The notes under the pieces were generated by a model. It did not search any database and was not told where the DNA came from. It was given only the letters and a program-made list of their open reading frames with translations. A stretch of 47,225 bases of DNA from contig CANNCO010000008.1 in assembly GCA_947503175.1 (NCBI GenBank), positions 1 through 47,225 on the forward strand, in the 5' to 3' direction. The position numbers and the translations under genes were made by a program. Below, in pieces: positions 7,537 through 16,959 of this stretch (positions are counted from its first letter, which is position 1; every line of letters begins with the position of its first letter). Source of the stretch: an uncultured Paracoccaceae bacterium (GTDB taxonomy: Bacteria > Pseudomonadota > Alphaproteobacteria > Rhodobacterales > Rhodobacteraceae).

Positions 7537-8148
7537 ATGAAACTCCACCATTCGCCGACCTCTCCTTACGTCCGCAAGGTTATGGTCGTCCTGCACGAAA
7601 CCGACCAGCTCGCAGATGTCGAACTGGTCGCGGCCCACGGAACGCCACTTAACAGTTCCCAAGCACCTGTCGCACAAAACCCGCTGGGCAAGGTTCCAGC
7701 GCTGGAACGTGCCGACGGTCCCGCGATCTACGACAGCCGGGTAATTACACGTTATCTTGATGATCGCGCGGGCGCGGGCCTCTACCCGCAAGGAAAGCGC
7801 CATTGGGACACACTGACAATCGAGGCGACGGCAGACGGGATTCTCGATGCTGCACTGTTGATGGTCTACGAAGGCCGGTTACGGTCAAAAGAGAGCCAGT
7901 TTCCGGAGTTCGTAGAGGGACAATGGGCAAAAGTCGCCCGCGCCATCGCCTCGCTGAACAACATTTGGATTAGCCATTTGCATGGACGTCTAGATATGGG
8001 TCAGATCGCTGTCGGCTGTGCCTTGGGCTATCTGGACCTGCGCCATGATGGTCGCGGTTGGCGGGCCGGGAACGATGCCGTGTCGAACTGGTATGCCGAT
8101 TTTTCTGAACGGCCGTCCATGGAGGCGACAAAACCACCAAATACCTAG
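7537..8148 (+). CDS. Glutathione S-transferase family protein
   Basis: A 203-residue GST-fold protein. The N-terminus KLHHSPTSPYVRKVMV carries the serine-rich S-P-x-x-x-K start of beta/theta-like GSTs. NPLGKVPAL is the cis-proline loop, YDSRVITRYLD the glutathione-contact segment, and the rest the helical domain. In-frame ATGs also exist at 7474 and 7513; neither has a clear ribosome binding site, and the start at 7537 fits the family best. It follows the previous GST by 63 bases and differs strongly from it in sequence, so the pair is not a recent duplication. The C-terminus (MEATKPPNT) looks slightly short. Confidence 0.8.
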   Translation: MKLHHSPTSPYVRKVMVVLHETDQLADVELVAAHGTPLNSSQAPVAQNPLGKVPALERADGPAIYDSRVITRYLDDRAGAGLYPQGKRHWDTLTIEATADGILDAALLMVYEGRLRSKESQFPEFVEGQWAKVARAIASLNNIWISHLHGRLDMGQIAVGCALGYLDLRHDGRGWRAGNDAVSNWYADFSERPSMEATKPPNT

Positions 8149-8288
8149 CAAGAGCGCGTCAAAATGCGCGAATCTTGTCGCTGGACGACTCTCCCCCACC
8201 GAGCTAAGTACCGCGCCAAAGGGGGCTGTGCATATGCACGGCCTGTTTGGGTTGGCCGTTGATCCGGCCGTGACAAATGGAGAATCTC

Positions 8289-8852
8289 GTGTCCCACGCA
8301 GAAGACCACGAAGGCACACGCCGGGATTTCCTGTACTACGCAACCGGCGGTGCCGGTGTCGTCGTGACAGGCGCGGCCTTATGGCCGATGATCAACCAGA
8401 TGAACCCTTCGGCTGATGTTCAGGCGGCTTCGACCCTGCGGGTCGACGTCTCGGGTGTCGATGTCGGCACTCAGCTGACTGTCCTGTTCCTGGGCAAGCC
8501 GATCTTCATCCGTCGCCGTACCGCCGAGGAAATCGAAGCTGCGCGCGCCGTCGACCTCGACGAACTGATCGACCCGATCGCAGACAATGCGAACCTGATT
8601 GACGATGCACCGGCAGTCGATGAGAACCGCACTCTGGACGAAGCCGGCGAATGGCTGGTGATGCAGGGTGTGTGCACGCATTTCGGCTGTGTCCCGATCG
8701 GCGACGGTGCCGGTGACTATGGCGGGTGGTTCTGCCCTTGCCACGGTTCGCACTACGACACCGCCGGACGGATTCGCAGAGGACCCGCACCACGCAACCT
8801 GCCCATTCCAAATGCAGAATTCGTCGACGAAACGACGATCCTGCTCGGATAA
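8289..8852 (+). CDS. petA: Ubiquinol-cytochrome c reductase Rieske iron-sulfur subunit
   Basis: A 187-residue subunit of the cytochrome bc1 complex that carries electrons from ubiquinol at the Qo site to cytochrome c1. A twin-arginine signal anchor is visible ([18 protein letters not shown]), as are both [2Fe-2S] ligand boxes, CTHFGC and CPCHGSH, with the conserved [10 protein letters not shown] stretch. A GTG start at 8289 is chosen because a ribosome binding site (tggaga) ends six bases before it and the resulting [12 protein letters not shown] is the usual Rhodobacteraceae N-terminus; an ATG at 8277 is in frame but lacks one. It is the first gene of petABC. Confidence 0.96.
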   Translation: MSHAEDHEGTRRDFLYYATGGAGVVVTGAALWPMINQMNPSADVQAASTLRVDVSGVDVGTQLTVLFLGKPIFIRRRTAEEIEAARAVDLDELIDPIADNANLIDDAPAVDENRTLDEAGEWLVMQGVCTHFGCVPIGDGAGDYGGWFCPCHGSHYDTAGRIRRGPAPRNLPIPNAEFVDETTILLG

Positions 8853-8867
8853 CGGAGGAAGAACGCT

Positions 8868-10214
8868 ATGTCGGGTATTCCCCACGACCATTACGAACCA
8901 AAGTCGAACGGCGAAAAGTGGCTACACAAGCGCTTGCCGATCGTTGGCTTGATGTATGACACGATCATGATTCCCACACCCAAGAACCTGAACTGGATGT
9001 GGATCTGGGGGATCGTGCTGACCTTCACGCTGATGCTGATGATCATCACGGGCGTCATTCTTGTGATGCATTACACGCCGCATGTGGACCACGCGTTCGC
9101 ATCCGTCGAGCACATCATGCGGAACGTGAATGGCGGCCATATGATCCGCTACATGCACCAGAACGGCGCTTCACTGTTCTTCCTTGCCGTGTATCTGCAT
9201 ATTTTCCGCGGTCTCTATTACGGCTCTTACAAGGCCCCGCGTGAGATCACGTGGATCATCGGTATGCTGATCTACGTGCTGATGATGGCAACCGCCTTCA
9301 TGGGCTACGTCCTGCCCTGGGGTCAGATGTCCTTCTGGGGCGCTACCGTGATCACCGGCCTCTTCGGCGCGATCCCGTTCATCGGTGATACGCTTCTGGT
9401 ATGGCTGCAGGGTGGTCCGTCGATCGACAATGCGACGCTGAACCGCTTCTTCTCGCTGCATTACCTGTTGCCCTTCGTTATCCTCGGGCTCGTGATCGTC
9501 CATATCTGGGCGTTCCACACAACCGGCAACAACAACCCCACGGGTGTTGAAGTCCGCCGGACGTCCAAGGAAGAAGCCGAACGTGATACGCTTCCGTTCT
9601 GGCCCTACTTCGTGATCAAGGACCTGTTCGCTCTTGCCCTGATCCTTGCGGTCTTCTTTGCCGTCGTGGGCTTCATGCCGAACTATCTGGGCCACCCGGA
9701 CAACTACATTATGGCCGACCCGCTCAAGACGCCGGAGCATATCGTGCCCGAATGGTACTTCCTGCCGTTCTACGCGATCCTGCGGGCCTTCGATGACACG
9801 GTCTGGGCTGTACAGTTCGTTTCGTTCATCACGGGCGGCATCATCGACGCCAAGTTCTTTGGCGTTCTGGCCATGTTCGGCGCAATCGTCGTGATGGCTC
9901 TGGCGCCTTGGCTGGACACATCCTCGGTTCGTTCGGGCCGCTATCGCCCGATGTTGAAGTGGTGGTTCTGGCTTCTGTGCGTCGACTTCATGGTACTGAT
10001 GTGGGTGGGCGCAATGCCGGCCGAAGGCATCTATCCCGTGATCGCGCTGATCGCCTCGGCCTATTGGTTCGCGTATTTCCTGATCATCCTGCCGCTTCTT
10101 GGCGTGATCGAGAAACCGCTGCCGCAGCCGGAAACGATCGAAGAAGACTTTAACGCGCATGTTGCGGCAAAAGGTGGGGCGAAGGCCGCCGCCAGCCCGA
10201 CACCAGCCGAATAA
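8868..10214 (+). CDS. petB: Cytochrome b of the bc1 complex
   Basis: A 448-residue integral membrane subunit with two b hemes. Heme-ligand histidines lie in helices two and four (around [11 protein letters not shown] and [16 protein letters not shown]). The Qo-site PEWY motif ([15 protein letters not shown]) and the [18 protein letters not shown] stretch are intact, and about eight transmembrane helices are visible. The length corresponds to full-length bacterial cytochrome b (not split b6/subunit IV). The gene lies 15 bases after petA with a good ribosome binding site (ggagga). Confidence 0.97.
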   Translation: MSGIPHDHYEPKSNGEKWLHKRLPIVGLMYDTIMIPTPKNLNWMWIWGIVLTFTLMLMIITGVILVMHYTPHVDHAFASVEHIMRNVNGGHMIRYMHQNGASLFFLAVYLHIFRGLYYGSYKAPREITWIIGMLIYVLMMATAFMGYVLPWGQMSFWGATVITGLFGAIPFIGDTLLVWLQGGPSIDNATLNRFFSLHYLLPFVILGLVIVHIWAFHTTGNNNPTGVEVRRTSKEEAERDTLPFWPYFVIKDLFALALILAVFFAVVGFMPNYLGHPDNYIMADPLKTPEHIVPEWYFLPFYAILRAFDDTVWAVQFVSFITGGIIDAKFFGVLAMFGAIVVMALAPWLDTSSVRSGRYRPMLKWWFWLLCVDFMVLMWVGAMPAEGIYPVIALIASAYWFAYFLIILPLLGVIEKPLPQPETIEEDFNAHVAAKGGAKAAASPTPAE

Positions 10215-10230
10215 GAGAGGCTCTGAAACA

Positions 10231-11043
10231 ATGATCAGACAACTCACTATCACTGCTGCGCTTGTCATGGGCCTCGGCTCCGGCGCGGCGCTGGCGGCTG
10301 GCAAGGCAGGCCATGTGGAGGATTTTGACTTTTCCTTCGAAGGCCCGTTCGGAAGCTATGACCAGAACCAGCTTCAGCGTGGCCTGCAGGTCTATACCGA
10401 GATCTGCGCTGCCTGCCACGGGCTTGAACTGGTGCCGATCCGGACGATTGGCGATGAAGGCGGGCCGCACCTGCCGGAAGAGCAGGTGCGCGCCTATGCC
10501 GAGTTCTGGGAGGTTTTTGATCGCAGCCTGAACGGCGGCGAGGGTGACTTCCGCATGGCAACGCCGAACGACTTTTTTCCCGGTTCTGCCATGGAGACCG
10601 CGCCTGACCTCAGCCTCATGGCCAAGGCGCGTGCAGGCTTCAGTGGCCCCTATGGCCTGGGTCTGAACCAGCTTTTCAAGGGCATGGGCGGAGCGGAATA
10701 CATTGCCTCGCTAATGACTGGCTATACTGGTGAAGAGAAAGAGGAAGCGGGTACGATCCTTTACGAGAACACCGCATTCCCCGGAGGCTGGATCTCGATG
10801 GCGCCGCCGCTCTATGGCGATGATGTGATCTATGCCGACGGTCATTCGACCGATCTGGAACATGTGTCCGAGGATGTCGCGGCCTTCCTGATGTGGGCCG
10901 CAGAACCCAAGATGATGGCACGCAAGCAGGCCGGGTTCACCGGTGTGCTGATGCTGACTATCCTGACCGTGCTCCTCTATCTGACGAACAAGCGGATTTG
11001 GGCTCCCGTCAAGAAAAAGGCCAAGGCCGAAGCCGCCGAGTAA
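10231..11043 (+). CDS. petC: Cytochrome c1 of the bc1 complex
   Basis: A 270-residue periplasmic c-type cytochrome anchored by a C-terminal helix ([14 protein letters not shown]). A signal peptide ends at ALAA; the heme-binding motif is CAACH (residues 59-63), and the sixth ligand methionine is probably in [14 protein letters not shown]. It passes electrons from the Rieske centre to soluble or membrane cytochrome c. The ATG at 10231 is preceded by gagagg; an upstream in-frame ATG at 10159 lies inside petB and is ignored. A strong terminator follows 22 bases after the stop, closing the petABC operon. Confidence 0.96.
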   Translation: MIRQLTITAALVMGLGSGAALAAGKAGHVEDFDFSFEGPFGSYDQNQLQRGLQVYTEICAACHGLELVPIRTIGDEGGPHLPEEQVRAYAEFWEVFDRSLNGGEGDFRMATPNDFFPGSAMETAPDLSLMAKARAGFSGPYGLGLNQLFKGMGGAEYIASLMTGYTGEEKEEAGTILYENTAFPGGWISMAPPLYGDDVIYADGHSTDLEHVSEDVAAFLMWAAEPKMMARKQAGFTGVLMLTILTVLLYLTNKRIWAPVKKKAKAEAAE

Positions 11044-11065
11044 TCGGACAGCCTTTCTGAAGAAG

Positions 11066-11095
11066 AAAACGCGCCCAGAACGGGCGCGTTTTTTT
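11066..11095 (+). terminator. Intrinsic terminator of petABC
   Basis: A stem AACGCGCCC / GGGCGCGTT with the loop agaac is followed by seven T residues. On the minus strand the stem is followed by gttttcttctt, so it may also stop transcription coming from the convergent gene at 11115-11738. Confidence 0.9.
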
Positions 11096-11114
11096 AAAGG
11101 ATCCTGTGTGCAGG

Positions 11115-11738
11115 TTATCGACCGGTCAGCCTGCGCCACCAGCCCCTGATCCGCCCACGTGCCTCGTCCGATGCTTCATCTAAGTCTTCAAGCACCGGAT
11201 CGATCCGCCGCTCGCGGAATCGCCTCCACAAACGCCAGAGCGCGAAGAGGACGCCCGCGAGAACCGTGAAGAAAAAGATGTTGAACCAGTTGACCGACTT
11301 ATCCTCCGGTCCCGTCGCCGGCCGAACCGACACGGCATTCGGAAAGATCGAGAACAATTCACTCCGCCAGCCATAGTGCCGGATCTCCACCCAGCGCGGG
11401 TTGTCCTGACTGGACACCATATCCCGGGTGATCGCCTGAAGATTGGAACTGTCGAACTTGAAGTACGGCGGCCAGCCCCATCCGGTATCCTCGTTGCGAT
11501 AGACGATTGGTCTGCCATTCGGGCGGATTGCCTCGATAAACGGGATGTCGCGATTGATGCTTCCCACAGCGTCGCCCGAACCGGCCGAACCCCAGAAGAT
11601 CGAATTTGCGCCGAAATCCACGCGCCGAACCTCTGTGTTCACAACCCGGACAATGTCATTTTGCGGCAGGGTGTAGTGCAAGAACCCGGCAACCACCGCC
11701 AACCAAAGGGCCAGCAAACCCCATTTCACATACCGCAT
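11115..11738 (-). CDS. DUF1523 family membrane protein
   Basis: A 207-residue protein with one N-terminal membrane segment (residues 5-23), a periplasmic-looking middle domain with many aromatic residues (GWGWPPYFKFDSSNLQAI), a second membrane segment near residues 147-167 (WFNIFFFTVLAGVLFALW) and a basic C-terminal tail (RRFRERR, RGWWRRLTGR). This pattern fits DUF1523, common in Rhodobacterales and of unknown function. It converges on petABC and follows a small membrane protein gene by 56 bases. Confidence 0.7.
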   Translation of the reverse strand: MRYVKWGLLALWLAVVAGFLHYTLPQNDIVRVVNTEVRRVDFGANSIFWGSAGSGDAVGSINRDIPFIEAIRPNGRPIVYRNEDTGWGWPPYFKFDSSNLQAITRDMVSSQDNPRWVEIRHYGWRSELFSIFPNAVSVRPATGPEDKSVNWFNIFFFTVLAGVLFALWRLWRRFRERRIDPVLEDLDEASDEARGRIRGWWRRLTGR

Positions 11739-11794
11739 CGTTTTCTACTCCGTCAGATCGCCCTCTACATAGGCGCGCGTCGACCACGGGGCAA

Positions 11795-12157
11795 TCAATC
11801 CTGATCCCGTGCCGCCATACTCGCGCCCCGCCGCCGCTCGATTCCCTGCCCCAGCCCGATGAGCGTCAGCAGAAGAACCGGCCCCCAGACCAACGCCGCC
11901 CGCAGCCCCAGACCCGAGAAGTGCACATGCACGGACGATTGCACACCCGTCTGACGGGTCACTGCGACACCGGGATTCCCGTACAAAATGATGAACAGAA
12001 TCGCGCCGCCGATGGTCAAAAGGATAACAGACAAAAGTGCGGCCAGACTGAGCCCGGTCAAAGTGTCCGGCATTAACCGCATCGCACCAATGGGGACCAG
12101 CGCCCCCGCGGCCCCAAGGATCAGGATCGGCACAATAGTGGCTGTGGCAAACTCCAT
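11795..12157 (-). CDS. Small hypothetical membrane protein
   Basis: A 120-residue protein with three hydrophobic segments (about residues 8-27, 36-59 and 88-104) and a charged C-terminus. Codon use matches the neighbours, with G/C-rich third positions. I do not recognise a family. It lies upstream of the DUF1523 gene on the same strand and is divergent from the SDR gene at 12241, with an 83-base shared promoter region. Confidence 0.6.
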   Translation of the reverse strand: MEFATATIVPILILGAAGALVPIGAMRLMPDTLTGLSLAALLSVILLTIGGAILFIILYGNPGVAVTRQTGVQSSVHVHFSGLGLRAALVWGPVLLLTLIGLGQGIERRRGASMAARDQD

Positions 12158-12240
12158 GCATTGGCATGTGGGGTCCGATCAGGGCTTGCCAAGGGACATG
12201 TCCCCTTTTCCGTTTGCAGGTTTCGTGCCAGACAAGCCGA

Positions 12241-12981
12241 ATGAGACTGAAAGACAAGACGGCAATTGTCACAGGTGCCGGATCAGGCTTTGGCGCCGGG
12301 ATCGCGCGTGCTTTTGCCCGCGAAGGCGCGCGGGTCATGGTCGCCGACATCAACACCGATGCGGCCACCGAGATTGCGAAAGAGATCGAGGGACAGGCCC
12401 ACACGGTCGACGTGGCCGATGACGGCAGCGTTGCATCGATGATCGAAGCCGCCCATGCTGTATGGGGCAAGATCGACATTCTGGTGAACAATGCTGGTAT
12501 CACCCACATGCCCGCACCTATGGAGGATGTGTCGGAAGAGGATTTTGACCGTGTCCTCGCGGTGAACGCAAAATCCGTCTACCTGACCGCCCGCCATCTT
12601 GTTCCGCTGATGAAGGCCGCTGGAAGGGGCGCGATCCTCAACGTCGCCTCGACCGCCGGTGTCTCGCCCCGCCCACGGCTGAACTGGTACAACGCCTCGA
12701 AGGGTTGGATGATCACGGCGACCAAGGCCATGGCCGTCGAACTGGCACCCCATGGCATCCGTGTGAACGCGATCAACCCGGTCGCTGGCGACACCCCGCT
12801 CCTGAAGTCGTTCATGGGAGAGGACACGCCCGAAGTCCGGGCAAAGTTCCTGGCCACAATCCCCATTGGCCGCTTTTCGACACCTGAGGACATGGGCAAC
12901 GCCGCGCTCTACCTATGCTCGGACGAGGCCAGCATGGTGACAGGCGTCGCCATGGAAGTGGATGGGGGACGCTGCATTTGA
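12241..12981 (+). CDS. Short-chain dehydrogenase/reductase
   Basis: A 246-residue classical SDR. The cofactor-binding TGAGSGFG motif (residues 11-18), ADIN (acidic residue after the second strand, favouring NAD over NADP), NNAG, the catalytic Ser in VASTAG, and the YNASK active-site motif are all present. The C-terminus GVAMEVDGGRCI matches FabG/glucose-dehydrogenase-like enzymes. An upstream in-frame ATG at 12166 gives an atypical N-terminus. The stop codon lies just before the P1-peptidase gene. The substrate is unknown; a 3-oxoacyl or sugar alcohol is possible. Confidence 0.85.
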   Translation: MRLKDKTAIVTGAGSGFGAGIARAFAREGARVMVADINTDAATEIAKEIEGQAHTVDVADDGSVASMIEAAHAVWGKIDILVNNAGITHMPAPMEDVSEEDFDRVLAVNAKSVYLTARHLVPLMKAAGRGAILNVASTAGVSPRPRLNWYNASKGWMITATKAMAVELAPHGIRVNAINPVAGDTPLLKSFMGEDTPEVRAKFLATIPIGRFSTPEDMGNAALYLCSDEASMVTGVAMEVDGGRCI

Positions 12982-12994
12982 GAAGCCCCAGCCG

Positions 12995-13984
12995 ATGACA
13001 CCCGGGACCCGCAACCTGATCACCGACGTCCCCGGCATTCTGGTCGGAAACGCCCAGGACACCGAGATCAAGACGGGCACAACCGTTGTAACTTCGGACA
13101 AACCCTTCACCGCCGCAGTCCATGTCATGGGCGGTGCCCCGGGCACCCGCGAAACCGACCTTCTTACCCCGGAAAACCTTGTAGAGCAGGTTGACGCATT
13201 GGTCCTGTCAGGCGGCTCTGCCCTTGGACTTGAGGCCGCATCGGGCGTCTCGGACGGACTACGGGCGGCAGATCGCGGATACGAAATCCGAGGTCAGCGT
13301 ATTCCGATTGTACCCGCTGCAATCATTCTGGATCTGGGGTGGGGTGGAAAAGACGACTGGGAGGGAAACCCGTGGCATGGTCTTGGACGGGCAGCTCTTG
13401 CCGATGCGGGCCAAGACTTCCCGCTTGGCACAATCGGTGCGGGAACAGGTGCCACCACGGCCGGCCTGAAGGGTGGGCTGGGCTCTGCATCCGTTGCCCT
13501 GCATAGCGGTGCAACGGTCGGTGCCTTGGCCATCGCGAACCCGGTGGGTCAGGTCACAATCGGCGATGGCCCGCAATTCTGGGCCGCGCCTTTTGAAGTT
13601 GGCGAAGAGTTCGGCGGTCAGGGCATGGCACCCGCGCCAGAGAGACTTAGATCGACCAAAGTCGAACCCGGCGGTGCAACGGTGATCGCTGTCGTTGCCA
13701 CGGATCTGGACTTGACCAAGCCACAAGCCAAGCGCCTTGCAGTAATGGCCCATGACGGGATCGCGCGCGCAGTTGTCCCCTCTCATACACCGTTCGACGG
13801 CGATCTTGTCTTTGCCGCTTCCACCGGGCGTATCAAAAGCAAGACGCCCGACCTTGATCTGATCAGCATCGGCCACGCGGCAGCGACCTGCCTAGCCCGC
13901 GCCATCGCACGCGCTGTTTACGAGGCTACGCCCGCCCCGAACGATCCGTTTCCGACCTGGAGAGAACAGTTCTCAGCCAAGTAA
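12995..13984 (+). CDS. P1 family peptidase (DmpA/S58 type)
   Basis: A 329-residue protein of the DmpA/BapA family, autoprocessed N-terminal-nucleophile aminopeptidases that release N-terminal D- or beta-amino acids. The N-terminus NLITDVPGILVGNA and the glycine-rich GAGTGATTAGLKGGLGSAS (near residues 150-170) are family marks. HGLGRAA and the Ala/Gly-rich C-terminal helix are also seen. Starts at 12962 (inside the SDR gene) and 12995 are possible; the latter begins MTPGTRNLIT and fits better. The 3' end overlaps the convergent hydrolase gene by 12 bases. Many family members in this lineage are uncharacterised. Confidence 0.85.
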   Translation: MTPGTRNLITDVPGILVGNAQDTEIKTGTTVVTSDKPFTAAVHVMGGAPGTRETDLLTPENLVEQVDALVLSGGSALGLEAASGVSDGLRAADRGYEIRGQRIPIVPAAIILDLGWGGKDDWEGNPWHGLGRAALADAGQDFPLGTIGAGTGATTAGLKGGLGSASVALHSGATVGALAIANPVGQVTIGDGPQFWAAPFEVGEEFGGQGMAPAPERLRSTKVEPGGATVIAVVATDLDLTKPQAKRLAVMAHDGIARAVVPSHTPFDGDLVFAASTGRIKSKTPDLDLISIGHAAATCLARAIARAVYEATPAPNDPFPTWREQFSAK

Positions 13985-14770
13985 CGCTCTGACCATGTCG
14001 CTTTCGGGGTCAATCAAGTCGTCGATCACATCGAAATGGTGGCGCCCTTCGACGATGTGCAGATCGCTTCCGTCCCACGCATCCGCCAGCCAACGCGCCT
14101 GATCCAGAAAGACCGGACGTTCGTCCGCACCGACCCACACGGAAACCGGCACATCGACGGCTTTTGCCATCAATGCGGGGCTTTCGGCCATCGCTGCTGC
14201 ATCGTCCAGCATGAAGTCCGCATTCATCGAGGTCTGAATAAGCGGGCGCAGGTCCGATACAGGCGAGATCGGGACGATCCTGTGTAAGCGGTCGCGGATA
14301 TCTGACGATAAAACGCTGTCGTCACAGGCCATCCGCGCCACCAGATGCCCACCTGCCGAATGGCCCGAGAGCGCAATCGGACCCGCCACGTATCCTGCCG
14401 CCGACTGCACCGCGGCACAGATGGACCGGGTAATGTCCGCAATACGCACCTCTGGTGCCAGCGGATAAGACGGCATGGCCACCGCCCAGCCCTGCGCCGT
14501 GGCACCAGCCGCGAAATGGGACCAGTAGCTGCGATCGAAAAGCCGCCAGTATCCTCCATGGACGAAGACAACCAACCCCTCTGCCTGTCCGGCTGGGTGG
14601 AACAGGTCGAAACGTTCCCGCTCGTGATTCCCGTAGGCCGTATTGAGCCGCGCGCGTCCCACGGCAACCTCAACCTCGCGATAGGCACGGGCATCCTCTG
14701 CCCACCGGTCCGGATAGGCGTCTCCATCCGGAATGAAGTCTCGGTTGGCGTAGGGTATGTCATTCTTCAT
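13973..14770 (-). CDS. Alpha/beta hydrolase (arylformamidase/esterase-like)
   Basis: A 265-residue soluble hydrolase with the oxyanion motif HGGYW (VVFVHGGYWRLFDRS), the nucleophile elbow GHSAGGH, a likely acid in VGADERPVF and the catalytic His in EGRHHFDV. HGGYW and overall length match kynurenine formamidase (KynB2/AFMID-like) and related carboxylesterases. No other tryptophan-degradation gene is nearby, so the formamidase function is uncertain. It is transcribed divergently from the aldehyde dehydrogenase gene, with 77 bases between the two start codons. Confidence 0.75.
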   Translation of the reverse strand: MKNDIPYANRDFIPDGDAYPDRWAEDARAYREVEVAVGRARLNTAYGNHERERFDLFHPAGQAEGLVVFVHGGYWRLFDRSYWSHFAAGATAQGWAVAMPSYPLAPEVRIADITRSICAAVQSAAGYVAGPIALSGHSAGGHLVARMACDDSVLSSDIRDRLHRIVPISPVSDLRPLIQTSMNADFMLDDAAAMAESPALMAKAVDVPVSVWVGADERPVFLDQARWLADAWDGSDLHIVEGRHHFDVIDDLIDPESDMVRALLG

Positions 14771-14847
14771 TGTGGTCTCACCGACTGGACTCTTTGCCCG
14801 CGCGCGGGCATCAAGCCACCAAACCCCCTAACAGCCCCGAGGACAAG

Positions 14848-16317
14848 ATGCTCGATCAAGCCACCGATCTTCGCAGCCTTCTGAACGACCCCGAACTGCT
14901 GGCCACCCGCGCCTATCTGGCGGGTGAATGGGTCGATGGATCAGATACATTCGACGTCACCAACCCGGCCCGGGGCGATGTGATCGCGCAGGTTGCCGAT
15001 ATCTCGCGCGAAGAGACGGCACAGGCCATCGCTGCCGCCCATGATGCACAAAAGGACTGGGCGGCCCGGACGGCCAAGGAACGGGCGAACATCCTGCGGG
15101 CATGGTTCGATCTGATGGTACAGCACGCCGACGATCTGGCGACGATCCTGACTGCCGAACAGGGCAAACCACTGGCCGAGGCCAAGGGCGAGGTTCTCTA
15201 TGGCGCATCCTTCATCGAATGGTTCGCGGAAGAGGCCAAGCGCATCTACGGTGAAACCATTCCCGGTCATCAGCCCGACAAGCGCATTCAGGTCATTCGT
15301 CAGCCGATCGGTGTTGCCGCGGCGATCACACCTTGGAATTTCCCGAATGCGATGATCACCAGAAAGGCGGCCCCCGCCCTTGCCGCCGGCTGCTCCCTCA
15401 TCGTACGACCGGCTGCGTTGACACCATTGTCAGCACTTGCTCTGGGCGTGCTTGCGGATCGCGCCGGTTTGCCCAAGGGCGTTTTGTCGATCATCCCCTC
15501 GACCTCGTCTTCGGCCATCGGCAAGGAGTTCTGTGAAAACCCGCTGGTCCGCAAACTCAGCTTCACAGGGTCGACCGAGGTTGGGCGCATCCTGCTGAAA
15601 CAAGCCGCCGATCAGGTGATGAAATGTTCGATGGAACTGGGCGGCAATGCGCCTTTCATCGTCTTCGACGATGCCGATCTGGACGCTGCTGTCGAAGGCG
15701 CAATGGCCTGCAAGTTCCGCAACAACGGCCAGACCTGCGTCTGCGCGAACCGCATTTATGTGCAGGACGGCGTTTATGACGCTTTCGCTGAAAAGCTGGG
15801 CAAACGGCTTGCGCAGATGAAAGTGGGCGATGGTCTGGATGGTGCCGATCTGGGCCCACTGATCGAACCTGCGGCGGTCGACAAGGTGCGCGAACATATC
15901 GAAGACGCGACCTCCAAGGGCGCGAAGGTCGTGACCGGTGGGACAGAACACAGCCTTGGCGGCCTGTTCTTCGAACCAACAATCGTCACCGGCGTCACTC
16001 AGGATATGATGGTCGCGTCAGACGAAACCTTTGGCCCCCTTGCGCCCCTGTTCCGTTTCAAGGACGAGGACGAGGTGATCGCGATGGCCAATGACACGAT
16101 CTTTGGCCTTGCCTCGTATTTCTATGCCCGCGATCTCAGCCGGGTCTATAAGGTGGCCGAGGCCCTTGAATATGGCATTGTCGGGGTCAACACCGGTATC
16201 ATCTCGACAGAGGTCGCACCTTTTGGCGGGGTCAAGCAATCAGGGCTTGGGCGCGAAGGCTCACGTCATGGGATCGAGGACTACCTGGAGATGAAATACA
16301 TCTGCATGTCGGTCTGA
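14848..16317 (+). CDS. NAD(P)-dependent succinate-semialdehyde dehydrogenase family protein
   Basis: A 489-residue aldehyde dehydrogenase closest by eye to GabD. TPWNFPNAM, the Rossmann FTGSTEVGR, the general base E263 in MELGGNAPF and the catalytic C297 in NNGQTCVCANR are present; VCAN after the cysteine is the GabD-like form. The cofactor loop normally written KPAE..TP reads RPAALTP, so the lysine and glutamate/serine that contact the ribose phosphate are replaced. The ATG at 14848 has a ribosome binding site (gagga); an upstream frame start at 14770 overlaps the divergent gene. It would oxidise succinate semialdehyde or glutarate semialdehyde; no GABA transaminase is in the window. Confidence 0.82.
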   Translation: MLDQATDLRSLLNDPELLATRAYLAGEWVDGSDTFDVTNPARGDVIAQVADISREETAQAIAAAHDAQKDWAARTAKERANILRAWFDLMVQHADDLATILTAEQGKPLAEAKGEVLYGASFIEWFAEEAKRIYGETIPGHQPDKRIQVIRQPIGVAAAITPWNFPNAMITRKAAPALAAGCSLIVRPAALTPLSALALGVLADRAGLPKGVLSIIPSTSSSAIGKEFCENPLVRKLSFTGSTEVGRILLKQAADQVMKCSMELGGNAPFIVFDDADLDAAVEGAMACKFRNNGQTCVCANRIYVQDGVYDAFAEKLGKRLAQMKVGDGLDGADLGPLIEPAAVDKVREHIEDATSKGAKVVTGGTEHSLGGLFFEPTIVTGVTQDMMVASDETFGPLAPLFRFKDEDEVIAMANDTIFGLASYFYARDLSRVYKVAEALEYGIVGVNTGIISTEVAPFGGVKQSGLGREGSRHGIEDYLEMKYICMSV

Positions 16318-16338
16318 TCGCGGCAAGCCATTTGACAA

Positions 16339-16366
16339 GGCGACCCCTCGCGGGTCGTCTTTTTTT
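16339..16366 (+). terminator. Intrinsic terminator after the aldehyde dehydrogenase gene
   Basis: The stem GGCGACCC (16339-16346) pairs with GGGTCGTC (16352-16359), including one G-T pair, with the loop ctcgc. Seven T residues follow. Confidence 0.88.
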
Positions 16367-16413
16367 CTTCACGCACCAAGGATTTCCAATCGGCGCGCGT
16401 CAGACCTATCGTG

Positions 16414-16959
16414 ATGCGCATGACGACCAACGACACCGATCTTGCCCTAGCCGCTGCGGGCGGCGACCGAAGTGCGTTTTCTGCGCTTCTGGAACGGCAC
16501 TACGATCGGCTGTTCGCGTTCGGATATCGCGTCACCGGATCGCGCGATGCCGCTGAGGATCTGACGCAGGATATCTGTGCGGCACTACCGGCGAAACTTG
16601 CTGGCTATCGAGGCGACGCGGCGTTTTCGACATGGCTTTACCGCGTTGTGATGAACGCGGCCCATGACCGTCGCCGCAGGGCGCAAACGCATGCCAAGGC
16701 CGCCGAGGGTTGGGGCGCCTGGGAAATCAACCGGCGGGCGACAAGTGACGAAGAAAGCGCGCGTCTCGACTGGCTGCGCCAAGCCATGGCAACGCTGCCC
16801 GATGACCTGCGCGACACGCTCGCGCTCATCACCGATGGCGAACTGACACAAGGTCAGGCCGCCGAGGTTCTGGGGATATCTGAAGGTACGGTAGCTTGGC
16901 GGATGTCAGAGATCAAAAAGCGCCTGCGCGCCCTATTGGAACAGGAGACCAGGGCATGA
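16414..16959 (+). CDS. ECF-type RNA polymerase sigma factor
   Basis: A 181-residue sigma-70 family factor with only regions 2 and 4. Region 2 covers about residues 20-85 (LLERHYDRLFAFGYRVTGSRDAAEDLTQDI, STWLYRVVMNAAHDRRRR). Region 4 covers about 120-175 (LPDDLRDTLALITDGELTQGQAAEVLGISEGTVAWRMSEIKKRLR). Possible starts are GTG 16411, ATG 16414 and ATG 16420, none with a strong ribosome binding site. The stop overlaps the start of the VWA gene in ATGA, so the two are translationally coupled. In this class the coupled downstream gene often encodes the anti-sigma factor. Confidence 0.9.
   Translation: MRMTTNDTDLALAAAGGDRSAFSALLERHYDRLFAFGYRVTGSRDAAEDLTQDICAALPAKLAGYRGDAAFSTWLYRVVMNAAHDRRRRAQTHAKAAEGWGAWEINRRATSDEESARLDWLRQAMATLPDDLRDTLALITDGELTQGQAAEVLGISEGTVAWRMSEIKKRLRALLEQETRA

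Noticed and set aside
9171-10304. Minus-strand 377-aa frame opposite petB
   Set aside because: Strongly His/Gln/Arg-biased shadow of cytochrome b; petB is certain.
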